DNA of 64,000 bases from Deltaproteobacteria bacterium (GTDB taxonomy: Bacteria; Myxococcota_A; UBA796; GCA-2862545): positions 62,001-126,000 of the forward strand of contig REDI01000031.1 of assembly GCA_007693595.1 (NCBI GenBank), read 5' to 3'. The notes beneath the pieces were generated by a model. That model was not told the DNA's origin. It saw nothing but the letters and a program-made list of their open reading frames with translations, and did no database searches. How positions within the stretch are numbered: the first letter of the stretch is position 1; each line of letters opens with the position of its first letter. This document shows positions 8,123-17,406 of this stretch, in pieces. Both the position numbers and the translations under genes were made by a program.

Positions 8123-8734
8123 TCAGTCGAAGAGGAAGCGTATCCCGGTCGCGCCGATCACGCCGCCGCGGCCCCACTTTCGGAAGCGCAGGTGGCCCAT
8201 GGCGTTGCCGAAGAGCTCCATGTTTCGGTTGAGCCGTACCGTGCCCCCAACGCCGAGCTCGCCGAAGACGAACTCCGTGTGGTCGAAGGTGAGGAAGCCA
8301 GAGCCGATGAGGCCGACCAAGGTGAGCTGGGCTTTCTCGGGGTCACCGATGAGGCCGCCCTGGAGGCCGACCGAGAAGACACCAACGTGGCGGATACTGT
8401 CGCGGGGCTCGACCAAGACCCGGCCCGGAATATTGGCGCTAGGGTCGGGCTGTGGACCTTCGGCTTGGTAGTATACACGAGCGATACCGATGATCCGGTC
8501 GTCTCGATCACCGAGGATGAGCTCGAGACCGAGCCCCCCCATGGGGAGCATCTGGGACTCCTTGTAGGGCCCCGTGATGCTGGGATCGGCGTCGGGGTTG
8601 ACACGATGGTAGTACAGCCGCTCCTGGTAGGTGCCCCCGTTGGCGAAGACGCCGACACCGCCGGCATAGGCGGTGGAGGTCAATAGCCACGCGGAGGTAA
8701 TCAGGAGCGCGAGAAGGGCATGGGCGAAGCGCAT
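8123..8734 (-). CDS. Exported beta-rich protein, possible outer-membrane barrel
   Basis: At 203 residues it has a signal peptide 'LLALLITSAWLLTSTAYA' with cleavage after AYA. The mature protein has alternating hydrophobic/polar strands, many Gly and aromatic residues, and ends in 'GATGIRFLFD', so a small beta-barrel is likely. No specific family is recognised. The ATG at 8734 has GGAGAG upstream. The lipoprotein gene follows 8 bases downstream, which suggests the two products work together at the outer membrane. Confidence 0.7.
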   Translation of the reverse strand: MRFAHALLALLITSAWLLTSTAYAGGVGVFANGGTYQERLYYHRVNPDADPSITGPYKESQMLPMGGLGLELILGDRDDRIIGIARVYYQAEGPQPDPSANIPGRVLVEPRDSIRHVGVFSVGLQGGLIGDPEKAQLTLVGLIGSGFLTFDHTEFVFGELGVGGTVRLNRNMELFGNAMGHLRFRKWGRGGVIGATGIRFLFD

Positions 8735-8853
8735 GGGCTCTCCGGAGGGGATGCGGCCCAGCCTTGTAAACCAAGTGGCCGGCCGGGTCAACCGAGGTGT
8801 GCGTCAAGAAGCCAAGGGGGCGGGAGATAGGGTGTGTCGGGGAAGCCCTGTGT

Positions 8854-9297
8854 TCACTCGGGCTCGGACGCTTCGTCGGCAGCAGTGACGATCAGCGGCA
8901 TGGGCAGGCTATTGCCGTAGCGGTTGAGGAGGGTGACGGGGTGCTCACCTGGGGGGAGGTCCGGCACTTCGAAGACGGTGGCGGGCTCGCAGGGGTCGCA
9001 GTCGTCGGCGCAGGACAGGCAGCGTTGGCAGGTGGTGCAGCCGCGACGGGCTCGGCAGGCCTCGCAGGGCTGGCAGGCGCCCGCGTCCACGGAGACCTCG
9101 ACGATCGGGGCGACCACGCCCCCGACCCGTACCTCGGTGTCGACCTGCTCGCTCATCGGCCGTCCGACCGCCGCGATCGCCTCGCCCGGTGACGCGACGT
9201 CGGGATCGAGGGTGATCTCGAGCTCACATTGGACGAACTGGGGTCGAAGATCCGGCTGGCAGGCAGCGAGCAGTAGGAGGATCAGCCAAGGTCGCAA
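8854..9297 (-). CDS. Small lipoprotein with IPT/TIG-like fold and cysteine-rich insert
   Basis: A 147-residue protein with the lipobox 'LLLLAACQ' (C13). The mature part looks like an IPT/TIG-type immunoglobulin-like domain ('SPGEAIAAVG', then 'VFEVPDLPPGEHPVTLLNRYG'). Between its strands lies a dense Cys segment at about residues 75-103: 'CQPCEACRARRGCTTC', then 'CLSCADDCDPC'. It carries ten or more Cys, mostly as CxxC pairs. This could form disulphide ladders or bind metal outside the cytoplasm. The PBP1A gene lies upstream on the same strand, 27 bases away, so co-expression is likely. I know no named family for this combination. Confidence 0.7.
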   Translation of the reverse strand: MRPWLILLLLAACQPDLRPQFVQCELEITLDPDVASPGEAIAAVGRPMSEQVDTEVRVGGVVAPIVEVSVDAGACQPCEACRARRGCTTCQRCLSCADDCDPCEPATVFEVPDLPPGEHPVTLLNRYGNSLPMPLIVTAADEASEPE

Positions 9298-9324
9298 GGA
9301 GGCTCCGGCGGGAAGTCAGATGGA

Positions 9325-12300
9325 CTACAGATCGGTGAAGTCGTCGACGGTGTACTCGTCGGCGGCCACGCCGGTCGAGGTGGGGACCGTGTCTTCGAGG
9401 AAGGGGTAGCGCATGCCGCCCGACGTGACACGGATGCCGCGCTTCTCGTCGATGAGGGCCCACTCGATGTCGCCGTGGGTGGCGAAGGGGCGGTCCTTCT
9501 CTTTGGGCGCGGCCTCGCGCATGATGTCGATCCAGATCGGCAGGGCTGTGCGACCTCCAGTGCTGCTCACCCCGAGCGAGCGCGGCTCGTCGAAGCCCAC
9601 CCAGGTCGCGGTGAGTACGTCGGGGCTGAAACCCACGAACCAAGTGTCCTTGTAGTCCTGGGAAGTACCTGTCTTACCACCGAGTTTCAGCCCGAGCTCC
9701 CGCTTGGCGTCGTAGCCTGTCCCCGTGTTGATCACGTTCTGGAGGAGCCAGTTGGTGATGGTCGCGACCTCGGGGCGCACGACCTGTGGGAAGGGTTGAG
9801 GATCGTGCTCTTCGAGGATCTGCCCGTCGCGGTCGGTGACCTTGACGATGTAGTGAGGCTGCACGAGGCGCCCGTCGGTGACGAAGGGGGAGTAGGCACG
9901 CAGCAGCTCTTCCATCGTGAGCGAGGCGCTGCCGAGGCCCATCGACATGTCGCAGGCCCGGCACATATAGACGTCGTCGGGCTTCATGAGCAGGCGGTGC
10001 CTGGTGTTGCTCATGTTCGGGTCTTTCGGCGGGTAGCGGTCCATGCAGATGGTGGACTCGGGTGTCTCGCGTACCCAGGGGCAGAGCCGGTCGTTGCTCG
10101 GGAGGGGCACGTGATCTTCGGGGAGCAAATGAGTTGGGGGCCCGCCGATGCCCAGCTTTCGCGCAAAGCGATAGAGGACGTCGTCGTTCATGCCTGGGTC
10201 CATCGACTCGAGCACCTTGACCGTGCAGGTGTTCTTGGACATGGCGAGCGCCTTGCGCAGCGTGATGTTGCCCAGGTACTCCGCTCCGTAGTTGTCGGGC
10301 TTCCAGACGAAGCCCGCGTCGGTGGTGTAGGAGGCACCGCGCACATCGGGCACGATGCTGGCAGCGGTCAGCCTCTCGGTGTCGATGGCTGCGGCGTAGA
10401 CGATGGGCTTGAAGGTGGAGCCCACTTGGCGGCGTGCTTGGGTCGCGCGGTTGAACTCGGACTTTGAGAAGTCCGAGCCCCCGACCATGGCGCGGACGGC
10501 GCCGGTGTGGACGTCGTAGGCCATGGCGGCGGCCTCGACCTCGGGGATCTGCCACAGCCGGGCGACCGGGAGGTCTTCGTCGGCCGCGGGGGTGCCCTTG
10601 AGGGCCTTGGTGATCTGGGCCTTTTCTTTGGCGAGGTCCGGGGTGTCGTCGGGGAGCTGCGGATCGACGCTCGAGACATGGGCGAGCTTGACGACGATCA
10701 CGTCGCCAGGTCGTATCAGGGCTCCCCCCTTCTCGACGTCGTCTTCCCAGCCTCGGACCTCGACGGTGAAGTCATCGGCGACCCGACGGCGCCACGACCA
10801 CTTGGGGTTGGGCTCATAGGCCCAGGTAGACCAGGCGATCGGTACGATGATCTCGTGCGTGCCGACCCCGACGCGCAACCACTTGGGCTTGGCCTCGAGC
10901 ACGACGCCCTCGTAGACCTCCTCGGGCTCTAGCCGTGATCGATCGGGGAGCGGGACCCGCAGGGCCGGATCTTCTTTGAAGCGGTTGGCTTCGCGGATCT
11001 CTTGCTCCTTCGCGTCGCGGTGCGCCTGGATCTCGGCGTCGGAGCTCAGGGTGACGAGCCCCGCGCGGCGGAAGCCCATCCGCTGGTCGACGCGGTGCAC
11101 GTTGCGAACGACGGACTCCTGGGCGACGAGCTGGACGGGGAGGTCCATGGTGGTGATGACCCGGAGCCCGTCCTTGTAGACGGCATCGAAGCCGTACCGT
11201 TCCATCAGGTGGCGCCGCACCCGCTCGGTGAAGTGGGGAGCAAGGGTCAGAAAGGGGTTCTCTTCGCGAACGATCTTGATGTGTTCGTCGACGGCGGCGC
11301 GGTGCGTGGGCTCGTCGATGCTCCCCTTCTGCAGCATCTGGTCCAGCACGTAGAGCTGACGGGTTCGCGCGCGATCGAAGTTGCGGTGAGGGCTGTAGGT
11401 CGAGGGCGCTGGAGCCAAGCCGGCGATCAGCGCAGCCTCGGCGGTGGTGAGGTCTCCGACGTGCTTGCCGAAGTAGACCCTGGAAGCAGCCTCGACCCCG
11501 TAGGCGCCGGAGCCAAGGTAGATCTCGTTCAGGTAGAGCCAGAGGATCGTGTCTTTGTCGTAGACCGATTCGATCCGCTGCGCGAGGAGGATCTCTTTGA
11601 TCTTTCGCTCGTAGGTCTTGTCTCGGGTGAGCAGGAAGTTTCGGGTGACTTGCATGGTGATGGTCGAGGCGCCTTGGCGCTTGGAACCGCCCATGACCTC
11701 GTTGAGGGTCGCGCGAGCCAGCCCAAAGAAGTCGACCCCCCCGTGGTCGTAGAACTGCGAGTCCTCGGCGTAGATGAAGGCGTGCCGGACGTGCTCGGGG
11801 ATCTCGTCGATGGGCACGACGTACCGTCGCTGTTCGTAGAGCTCTCCCATCAGGGTTCCGTCTCGGTCGTAGACCTCGGTCACCGTTGGCGGTCGGTAGT
11901 TCTCAAGGGCATCGACCGAAGGGAGATCCTTGCTGTAGTGCTGGTGGACGAAGAAGAGGGCTCCGGCCGCGACCGCGACGCCGATCAGGCCGAGGAGCAG
12001 GGCCAGGCAGCCGAGACGCTTCGTCCAGCGCCAGACGAAGGAGCCCTTCTTGGAGGCGGGTTTTTTGGTCTCCCTGCGCCGCTTCTTGCGCGAGTTCTTG
12101 CGCGGGTTCGGCCCGCCGTCTCCCTCCGGCGCAGCGAGGGGCTTCCCGCCGCCCCGTGGCGCGGGTGGCGGGAGGGGGAGGGTGGGCTCTCCGGGCTCTT
12201 GGTGGCGGTCCTGGGGGAGGGCGGCCGTCGGCTCTTGGGCGATCGAGCTCGAGGGTAGGGCGGCCGTGGGCTCCTCGGAGGCGGTCCCCGGCACGGAAGG

Positions 12301-12825
12301 GGGCCGAGGCAGAGGGGCGGTGGGCTCGGTGGCGATGCTGCGAGAGCTGGTGGCCCCCCCCGCGAAGGCCGCGGGGGGAGACTCGTCGGGCACGTCGGAG
12401 TCGGGATCGCCCGCGTAGGGATCCGCCATGGAGAAGGACGGCATGGTCATGGGAGGCGGCGGCCGGCGCCGTTTGACGGGCCCGCTCGGGATGCTGTCGA
12501 GGTCGATGGAGCGCGCCGCCGGGGGGCCTTGCGGGGAAGCCAGCTCGGTCGGCTCGTGCGACGTGGTGGGTTCGGGCGGCTCGGTCTGGAGCGAGGGATG
12601 AATCGAACGCCCGAGGTGGGGCGCTGGAGGTGGTGGCGGGATCACGACCTGATCTTCGGCGAAAGTCTTGCCGCGATCGCGGAGCTTCTGGATCACGCCG
12701 GTCGGGTAGGAGACCGTCATGGCTACGCCGCAGGAGGTGCACATGATCTCGGCGCCAGGGAGCGGGTACGGCTCGGACAAGCGCGTAGGCTGGCTACACG
12801 TAGGACAGGTCAGCTTGAGGGGCAT
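9325..12825 (-). CDS. mrcA: Class A penicillin-binding protein with N-terminal zinc ribbon
   Basis: A bifunctional peptidoglycan synthase of 1166 residues. In order: a cytoplasmic MJ0042-type zinc ribbon (C7, C10, C29, C32); a Pro-rich, apparently disordered stretch (about 60-260) with repeated 'EPTAPLP'-like motifs and a basic end; one membrane helix (about 270-292); a GT51 glycosyltransferase ('AEDSQFYDHGG', about 350); a beta-rich linker; and a transpeptidase with 'GSTFKP' (Ser near 802), SKN and 'KTGTSQD' (near 1050). A Cys-containing insert sits inside the transpeptidase. The ATG at 12825 starts just before the ribbon; an upstream GTG at 12948 has no RBS. PBP1A enzymes polymerise and cross-link murein. 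The N-terminal part is not typical of E. coli PBP1A. Confidence 0.92.
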   Translation of the reverse strand: MPLKLTCPTCSQPTRLSEPYPLPGAEIMCTSCGVAMTVSYPTGVIQKLRDRGKTFAEDQVVIPPPPPAPHLGRSIHPSLQTEPPEPTTSHEPTELASPQGPPAARSIDLDSIPSGPVKRRRPPPPMTMPSFSMADPYAGDPDSDVPDESPPAAFAGGATSSRSIATEPTAPLPRPPSVPGTASEEPTAALPSSSIAQEPTAALPQDRHQEPGEPTLPLPPPAPRGGGKPLAAPEGDGGPNPRKNSRKKRRRETKKPASKKGSFVWRWTKRLGCLALLLGLIGVAVAAGALFFVHQHYSKDLPSVDALENYRPPTVTEVYDRDGTLMGELYEQRRYVVPIDEIPEHVRHAFIYAEDSQFYDHGGVDFFGLARATLNEVMGGSKRQGASTITMQVTRNFLLTRDKTYERKIKEILLAQRIESVYDKDTILWLYLNEIYLGSGAYGVEAASRVYFGKHVGDLTTAEAALIAGLAPAPSTYSPHRNFDRARTRQLYVLDQMLQKGSIDEPTHRAAVDEHIKIVREENPFLTLAPHFTERVRRHLMERYGFDAVYKDGLRVITTMDLPVQLVAQESVVRNVHRVDQRMGFRRAGLVTLSSDAEIQAHRDAKEQEIREANRFKEDPALRVPLPDRSRLEPEEVYEGVVLEAKPKWLRVGVGTHEIIVPIAWSTWAYEPNPKWSWRRRVADDFTVEVRGWEDDVEKGGALIRPGDVIVVKLAHVSSVDPQLPDDTPDLAKEKAQITKALKGTPAADEDLPVARLWQIPEVEAAAMAYDVHTGAVRAMVGGSDFSKSEFNRATQARRQVGSTFKPIVYAAAIDTERLTAASIVPDVRGASYTTDAGFVWKPDNYGAEYLGNITLRKALAMSKNTCTVKVLESMDPGMNDDVLYRFARKLGIGGPPTHLLPEDHVPLPSNDRLCPWVRETPESTICMDRYPPKDPNMSNTRHRLLMKPDDVYMCRACDMSMGLGSASLTMEELLRAYSPFVTDGRLVQPHYIVKVTDRDGQILEEHDPQPFPQVVRPEVATITNWLLQNVINTGTGYDAKRELGLKLGGKTGTSQDYKDTWFVGFSPDVLTATWVGFDEPRSLGVSSTGGRTALPIWIDIMREAAPKEKDRPFATHGDIEWALIDEKRGIRVTSGGMRYPFLEDTVPTSTGVAADEYTVDDFTDL

Positions 12826-12920
12826 GGGAGTGGCCCAAGGCGGAGAGGGTGCGGAAAGGTCGAGCGGCGTGGAAGCATCGAACCAGAGGTCTACTAACGA
12901 GATGCGGTCGAGGGTGCGAG

Positions 12921-12939
12921 GTTGACAAGGGAGGTCAAC
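12921..12939. promoter_or_regulatory. Inverted repeat in the mrcA-ctpA intergenic region
   Basis: GTTGAC and GTCAAC form a perfect 6-base inverted repeat with a 7-base spacer, lying between the divergent PBP1A and protease genes. It could be an operator shared by both, but it may be chance. Confidence 0.3.
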
Positions 12940-12992
12940 ACTGGTCACGGCTGATCATCTCGTCGCACCGATCGCATGTGATGGAGGTCATG

Positions 12993-13021
12993 TTGACGGT
13001 AGGGGCTGCGGCTCCTAGTCT
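12993..13021 (+). promoter_or_regulatory. Candidate sigma-70 promoter for the S41 protease gene
   Basis: TTGACG and TAGTCT are 17 bases apart and lie 36-42 bases before the likely start of the protease gene. The -35 is near-consensus and the -10 is weak, so this is only a candidate. Confidence 0.35.
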
Positions 13022-13056
13022 GAGACAGAGGTGGCGTCGGGCGCCCTTCAGCGGAG

Positions 13057-16029
13057 ATGGGATTGAGAACCTTGCTGACGTCGCTAGCGCTACTGGGCCT
13101 CGCCGCGGTCGTGAGCATCAGTGGGGCGGTGCTCGCGAGCTCCGAGCGGCTCGTCGACGATGAGCGCACCGCTTCGCTCACGCCCTCGATCACCAAGAGC
13201 GTGGGCTTCTCCGCACGATACGATCTTCGCAAGCTCTCGCTCCTCCACGCGACCCTCGGCGAGATCGACAACCGCTACGTCGACCTCGGCCGCGTCGACT
13301 TCGACACCATGTTCGAGGCTGCCCTGCAAGCCACCGAGCGCCTCGTGCCTACGACCCTCTTCCAGCGGGTCGAGGGGAGCTCCCTCCTTCACGCGCGGGT
13401 GGGCTACCACCACACGGTCCTCGAGATCCCGCCCATCGGATCTCGTCAGGAGCTCCAGGCGGCCTTGGCGCAGGTCGCCACGCTCATCGCGGCGCACGTC
13501 GATCCCTCCGACATCCCGGTCGACGACGATCGCGAGCCGTGGCCCGAGGTTGAGTACGCCATGATCAACGGCATGCTCAGCACGCTCGATCCTCACTCCC
13601 GCCTCCTTCCCCCCGAAGACAGCCGCGAGATGGACGTCGAGAACTCGGGCGAGTTCGGAGGCCTTGGCATCACCATCGTGCAGCGTCAAGGGCAGCTCAC
13701 CATCGACTACCCGCTCCCCGACACCCCTGCTTCCGAAGCAGGCTTACAAGCAGATGACCGCATCGTTCGCATCGACGGCGAGTCCACCATTAACATGAGC
13801 CTTCAAGAGGCGGTCGGCCGCCTCAGGGGTCCGGTGGGTTCCGCCGTGCAGCTCGTCATCGAGCGCGACGCGGAGCTCGAGCCCCTCTCGGTCCGTCTCG
13901 TTCGCGCGCGGATCAAGATCAACCCGGTCGAGGGGGAGCTGCTCGATGGCGGCGTCGGGATCGTCACCATCAAGAGCTTTCATGCCAACGTCTCCTCCGA
14001 CCTCGACGCGGTGCTCTCGAAGCTGGCGCGGCAGGCTCCGGGGGGCCGCCTCAACGGCTTGGTGCTCGACCTGCGCGGGAACCCCGGTGGCTACCTCTCT
14101 CAGTCGGTGGCGGTGGCGAACAAGTTTCTCGAAGATGGGATCATCGTACGCACGATGGGCCGTGGGCGAACCGACGAGACCGAGCGAGCCCGCGCGACCC
14201 GAACCCAGCCCCGTTACCCCATCGCGGTGTTGATCGATCCCTCCTCCGCCTCCGCGTCCGAGATCGTCGCGGGCGCGTTGCGCAACAACGATCGCGCGAT
14301 CACGCTGGGGGAGCGCTCCTTCGGCAAGGGGTCCGTCCAGAACCTCGAGAGCTTCTTCGATGGGTCCAAGCTGAAGCTTACCATCGCCCAGTATTATACG
14401 CCGCCAGGCGATCAGAGCATTCAGTCGATCGGCATCCCGGCCGATATCGAGATCGTACACACGGTCGCCCAGTCCGGTGCCGAAGAAGGCCGAAAGATCG
14501 CGCTGGTGCACTATCGCGAGCGCGTTCGGCGCGAGGCTGACTACGAGCGGGGCCTGGCCCGAGAGCTTGAGATCATCGATCCGCCAACGTATGGCGTGCG
14601 CATGCTTCGCCCGGCCACCCTGCGGCGCCGAGGCCCGACCCTCGACCACCTGCGCGAGGATCCGCAGGTCGAGCTCGCCCGGCAGATCCTCTTGCAAGGG
14701 CAGGGGTCGGTGAGGCGCTCCGATCTCTTGGAGCGCGCCGCCCCTGTCGTCGAGCGCACGCGGCGTCAGGCGGAGCTCGAGATCATCGATGCCTTTCGGG
14801 AGCTTGGCATCGACTGGTCCGCGGGGGCCTCAGTCACCAAGGCGGATCTCGAGGTCAATCTTGATCTCGGAAGCGACCGTCAGCTCGTCGCCGGCCAGGA
14901 AGAGACGGTCTGGCTCGAGGTCACCAATCGGGGGCCGGAGCCGATCCATCGTCTCGTCGCGGTCAGCACCTCGGACTCTGAGATCCTCAACGGTCGAGAG
15001 TTCGTCTTTGGTCGGGTCGAGCCTGGCCAGACCGTGCGTTTTCCGCAGCACATCTCGCTGAATGAGGGCTATCCAACCGAGAAGACGCCGGTACGGTTCA
15101 GCTTCCGAGACATCGGGGGCGATGTGGTCGCGTCGTGGGGCGCACACCTACCCGTCGTGGGGCGGGAGTTGCCGCGTCTCGCCTGGCAGTGGGAGCTCGT
15201 GGATCGGGGGGATGGCGATGGCCGACCCAGCCCCGGCGAGCAGGTCGCGATCCTACTCACCGTCGAGAACCTGGGTCTGGGGCCCACCTCCGACGCCTTT
15301 GCTCGACTGCGTAATCGGTCAGGTCAAGCCTTGGATCTCGTCCAGGGAACTCTCGAGGTCGGTGACCTGCGGCTCCCCGACGGCTCCGCCTGCCCGATCG
15401 TCGACGCGGGGCCTGCCTCCGACGACGAGGTCGACGCTTCGCCCCCGATCTCTCCCGCCGATCTCGACGAGCCGGCCACCGAGGAGCCCGACTGCTCCCG
15501 CACCTTGCTGCCCGGCGAGACCTGGACTGGCGAGCTCCTGGTCGAGGTCCGCCGCCCAGGCGAGCTCGCGCTCGAGCTGAGCGTGGGCGATGCGCGGGCC
15601 TACGACCACGCGGCGGTCATGCGAAGCAACTTCCACCGCACCTTCACCAACAAAGACACGATCCGCTTCGCCACGGGCCGGGTGTTCCCGATCGGGCAAC
15701 GCATGGTTCCGCCCGACATTGAGATCAGCCGAGCGCCGGGTCCTAAATCGCGTCGCGCCGCCGTCTCCATCTCAGGTCGGGTCACCGACGATCGAGGCTT
15801 GTCGCACGTCGTCGTCTACCACGATGATCGCAAGGTCTTCTTCGCCGATGGGGGGCAAGGTCTCCAAGCGCTGCCCTTTACCGCCGACGTCGAGCTCAAG
15901 GATGGCCTCAACACCCTCGTGGTCATCGCCACCGATGAGTCTGGCCTTACTCGAACGAGCTCGGTGGTGACATCATTTCATCCCCCCTCCGAAGTCGCGG
16001 GTACCGACGCTGCTGTCTCCACCCCCTGA
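13057..16029 (+). CDS. ctpA: S41-family C-terminal processing peptidase, extended
   Basis: A 990-residue Ser/Lys-dyad protease. A hydrophobic N-terminal segment ('LLTSLALLGLAAVVSISG') anchors or exports it. A PDZ domain spans about 195-285, and the protease core carries 'SSASASEIVAGAL' (Ser near 397) and 'GERSFGKGSVQ' (Lys near 424). After the usual CTP length of about 450 there are some 500 more residues with CARDB-like folds ('LEVTNRGPEP', 'LTVENLGLGPT') and an acidic linker. CTPs trim envelope proteins and regulate murein hydrolases. The ATG at 13057 abuts GGAG; a TTG at 13063 has the same GGAG at ideal spacing and may be the true start. A MATE gene follows 6 bases on. Confidence 0.88.
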   Translation: MGLRTLLTSLALLGLAAVVSISGAVLASSERLVDDERTASLTPSITKSVGFSARYDLRKLSLLHATLGEIDNRYVDLGRVDFDTMFEAALQATERLVPTTLFQRVEGSSLLHARVGYHHTVLEIPPIGSRQELQAALAQVATLIAAHVDPSDIPVDDDREPWPEVEYAMINGMLSTLDPHSRLLPPEDSREMDVENSGEFGGLGITIVQRQGQLTIDYPLPDTPASEAGLQADDRIVRIDGESTINMSLQEAVGRLRGPVGSAVQLVIERDAELEPLSVRLVRARIKINPVEGELLDGGVGIVTIKSFHANVSSDLDAVLSKLARQAPGGRLNGLVLDLRGNPGGYLSQSVAVANKFLEDGIIVRTMGRGRTDETERARATRTQPRYPIAVLIDPSSASASEIVAGALRNNDRAITLGERSFGKGSVQNLESFFDGSKLKLTIAQYYTPPGDQSIQSIGIPADIEIVHTVAQSGAEEGRKIALVHYRERVRREADYERGLARELEIIDPPTYGVRMLRPATLRRRGPTLDHLREDPQVELARQILLQGQGSVRRSDLLERAAPVVERTRRQAELEIIDAFRELGIDWSAGASVTKADLEVNLDLGSDRQLVAGQEETVWLEVTNRGPEPIHRLVAVSTSDSEILNGREFVFGRVEPGQTVRFPQHISLNEGYPTEKTPVRFSFRDIGGDVVASWGAHLPVVGRELPRLAWQWELVDRGDGDGRPSPGEQVAILLTVENLGLGPTSDAFARLRNRSGQALDLVQGTLEVGDLRLPDGSACPIVDAGPASDDEVDASPPISPADLDEPATEEPDCSRTLLPGETWTGELLVEVRRPGELALELSVGDARAYDHAAVMRSNFHRTFTNKDTIRFATGRVFPIGQRMVPPDIEISRAPGPKSRRAAVSISGRVTDDRGLSHVVVYHDDRKVFFADGGQGLQALPFTADVELKDGLNTLVVIATDESGLTRTSSVVTSFHPPSEVAGTDAAVSTP

Positions 16030-16035
16030 GCCCGC

Positions 16036-17406
16036 GTGAGCGCTCCTCTCGCCTCTCCCATCCAGGGCATCTCCGATCCCGAAGCGTGGCTTCGCCCTCG
16101 GGCCCTCGTCCGGTTGGCCGTCCCCGCTGCGCTTGGCGCGGTCTTGCACAACGCCTACCGCCCCCTGGATCAGCTCTACGCGTCCTGGCTCGGTCGCGAG
16201 GCGCAGGGGGCTCTCGGGGCCTCGGTCTTCGTGCTCATCGTAGCGTTTGGGATCTGCATGTTGATCGCCGCGGGAGTCGGTCCCCTGGTGGGCCGAGCGA
16301 GCGGAGCCGGCGACGAGGAAGGACGACGGATGTGGATCGGTGCGGGGCTCCTGGGGGCGGGCGGGGTGGCGCTCGGCCTCGCCTTCACCGGCCTCTTTGC
16401 TGCGGAGGGCATCGTCGCCCTCATGGGACTTCAGGGCGAGACGGCCCATCTCGCCGTTGTCTATCTTCGGGTGCTTCTCGTCACCGGCCTCGCCTTGCCC
16501 TTCGGACCGCTGCTCGACGCCTCGTTCTCGGCCATGGGCAACACCGTCCTTCCGCTGGTCCTTCAAGGAGTGGTGGTGGTCCTGAACGCTGTGCTCACGC
16601 CGGTGTTCATGTTCGGGCTTGATCTGGGCATCGCGGGGGCGGCCTTGGGATCGACCCTCGCCCAGCTCCTCGGGGTCACGCTCGGGGTGGCCCTCCTCGC
16701 CCGAGCGGCAGACCTGCGTTGGCGTGATCTGTTCGCCGGTGGCGTCGAGCTTGGTCGGCGAGTCGTCGGCATCGCGAGGATCGGCTCTCCCGTCGCCATG
16801 AGCACCGTGCTCTACGCGGGGGTCTACTGGGCCCTGCTCGCGACGTCGATCACCCCGCTCGGCGATGCGGTGACCGCTGGCCTGGGGATCGGCTTTGGTG
16901 CCCTCGAGGCCTTTGCCTGGCCCCTTTATATGGGATGTTCGGTCGCGGCTGCCTCGCTGGTGGGCCGGTGCTTGGGGGCGGGCCGTACCGATCTGGCGCT
17001 TCGAGCCTTGAGAAGACTCCTCCCCGCCCAGGTCGGGCTCGGGGTCAGCGTGGCGCTGGTGTTCTGGCTCGCGGGCCCTTCGCTGGTCGCCCTGATCGCC
17101 GCCGACGAAGACGTCGCGGCTCAGGCGGCGACCTATGCCTTGATCCTTGCCTGGTCCCAGCCCTTCGTCTCGCTCGAGGCCCTATTTGACGGCACCTTGA
17201 ACGGGGCGGGGGACACGACCGCGAGCTTCTGGACGACCGCGCCCTACAACCTCATCCGCGTCCCTTTGGCCTGGTTCTTGGCGATCGGGCTCGGAATGGG
17301 GGCGCCGGGGGTATGGTGGGCGATCAACAGCACCACGATGGCCAAGGCGGTGAGCAAGGGCCTGGTGGTCTGGCACGGGCGCTGGCGCCGGCTCGACCTG
17401 TCATGA
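16036..17406 (+). CDS. MATE-family multidrug efflux transporter
   Basis: This is a 456-residue protein with about 12 hydrophobic helices in two similar halves. Typical MATE features are 'AVPAALGAVLHNAYRPLDQL' near the start and 'FDGTLNGAGDTTASFWTT' late. It would export cationic drugs or metabolites in exchange for Na+ or H+. The start is a GTG 6 bases after the stop of the S41 protease gene, so it is probably translated by coupling with that gene. Its stop shares the palindrome TCATGA with the stop of the convergent CPBP protease gene, overlapping by 6 bases. Confidence 0.88.
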   Translation: MSAPLASPIQGISDPEAWLRPRALVRLAVPAALGAVLHNAYRPLDQLYASWLGREAQGALGASVFVLIVAFGICMLIAAGVGPLVGRASGAGDEEGRRMWIGAGLLGAGGVALGLAFTGLFAAEGIVALMGLQGETAHLAVVYLRVLLVTGLALPFGPLLDASFSAMGNTVLPLVLQGVVVVLNAVLTPVFMFGLDLGIAGAALGSTLAQLLGVTLGVALLARAADLRWRDLFAGGVELGRRVVGIARIGSPVAMSTVLYAGVYWALLATSITPLGDAVTAGLGIGFGALEAFAWPLYMGCSVAAASLVGRCLGAGRTDLALRALRRLLPAQVGLGVSVALVFWLAGPSLVALIAADEDVAAQAATYALILAWSQPFVSLEALFDGTLNGAGDTTASFWTTAPYNLIRVPLAWFLAIGLGMGAPGVWWAINSTTMAKAVSKGLVVWHGRWRRLDLS

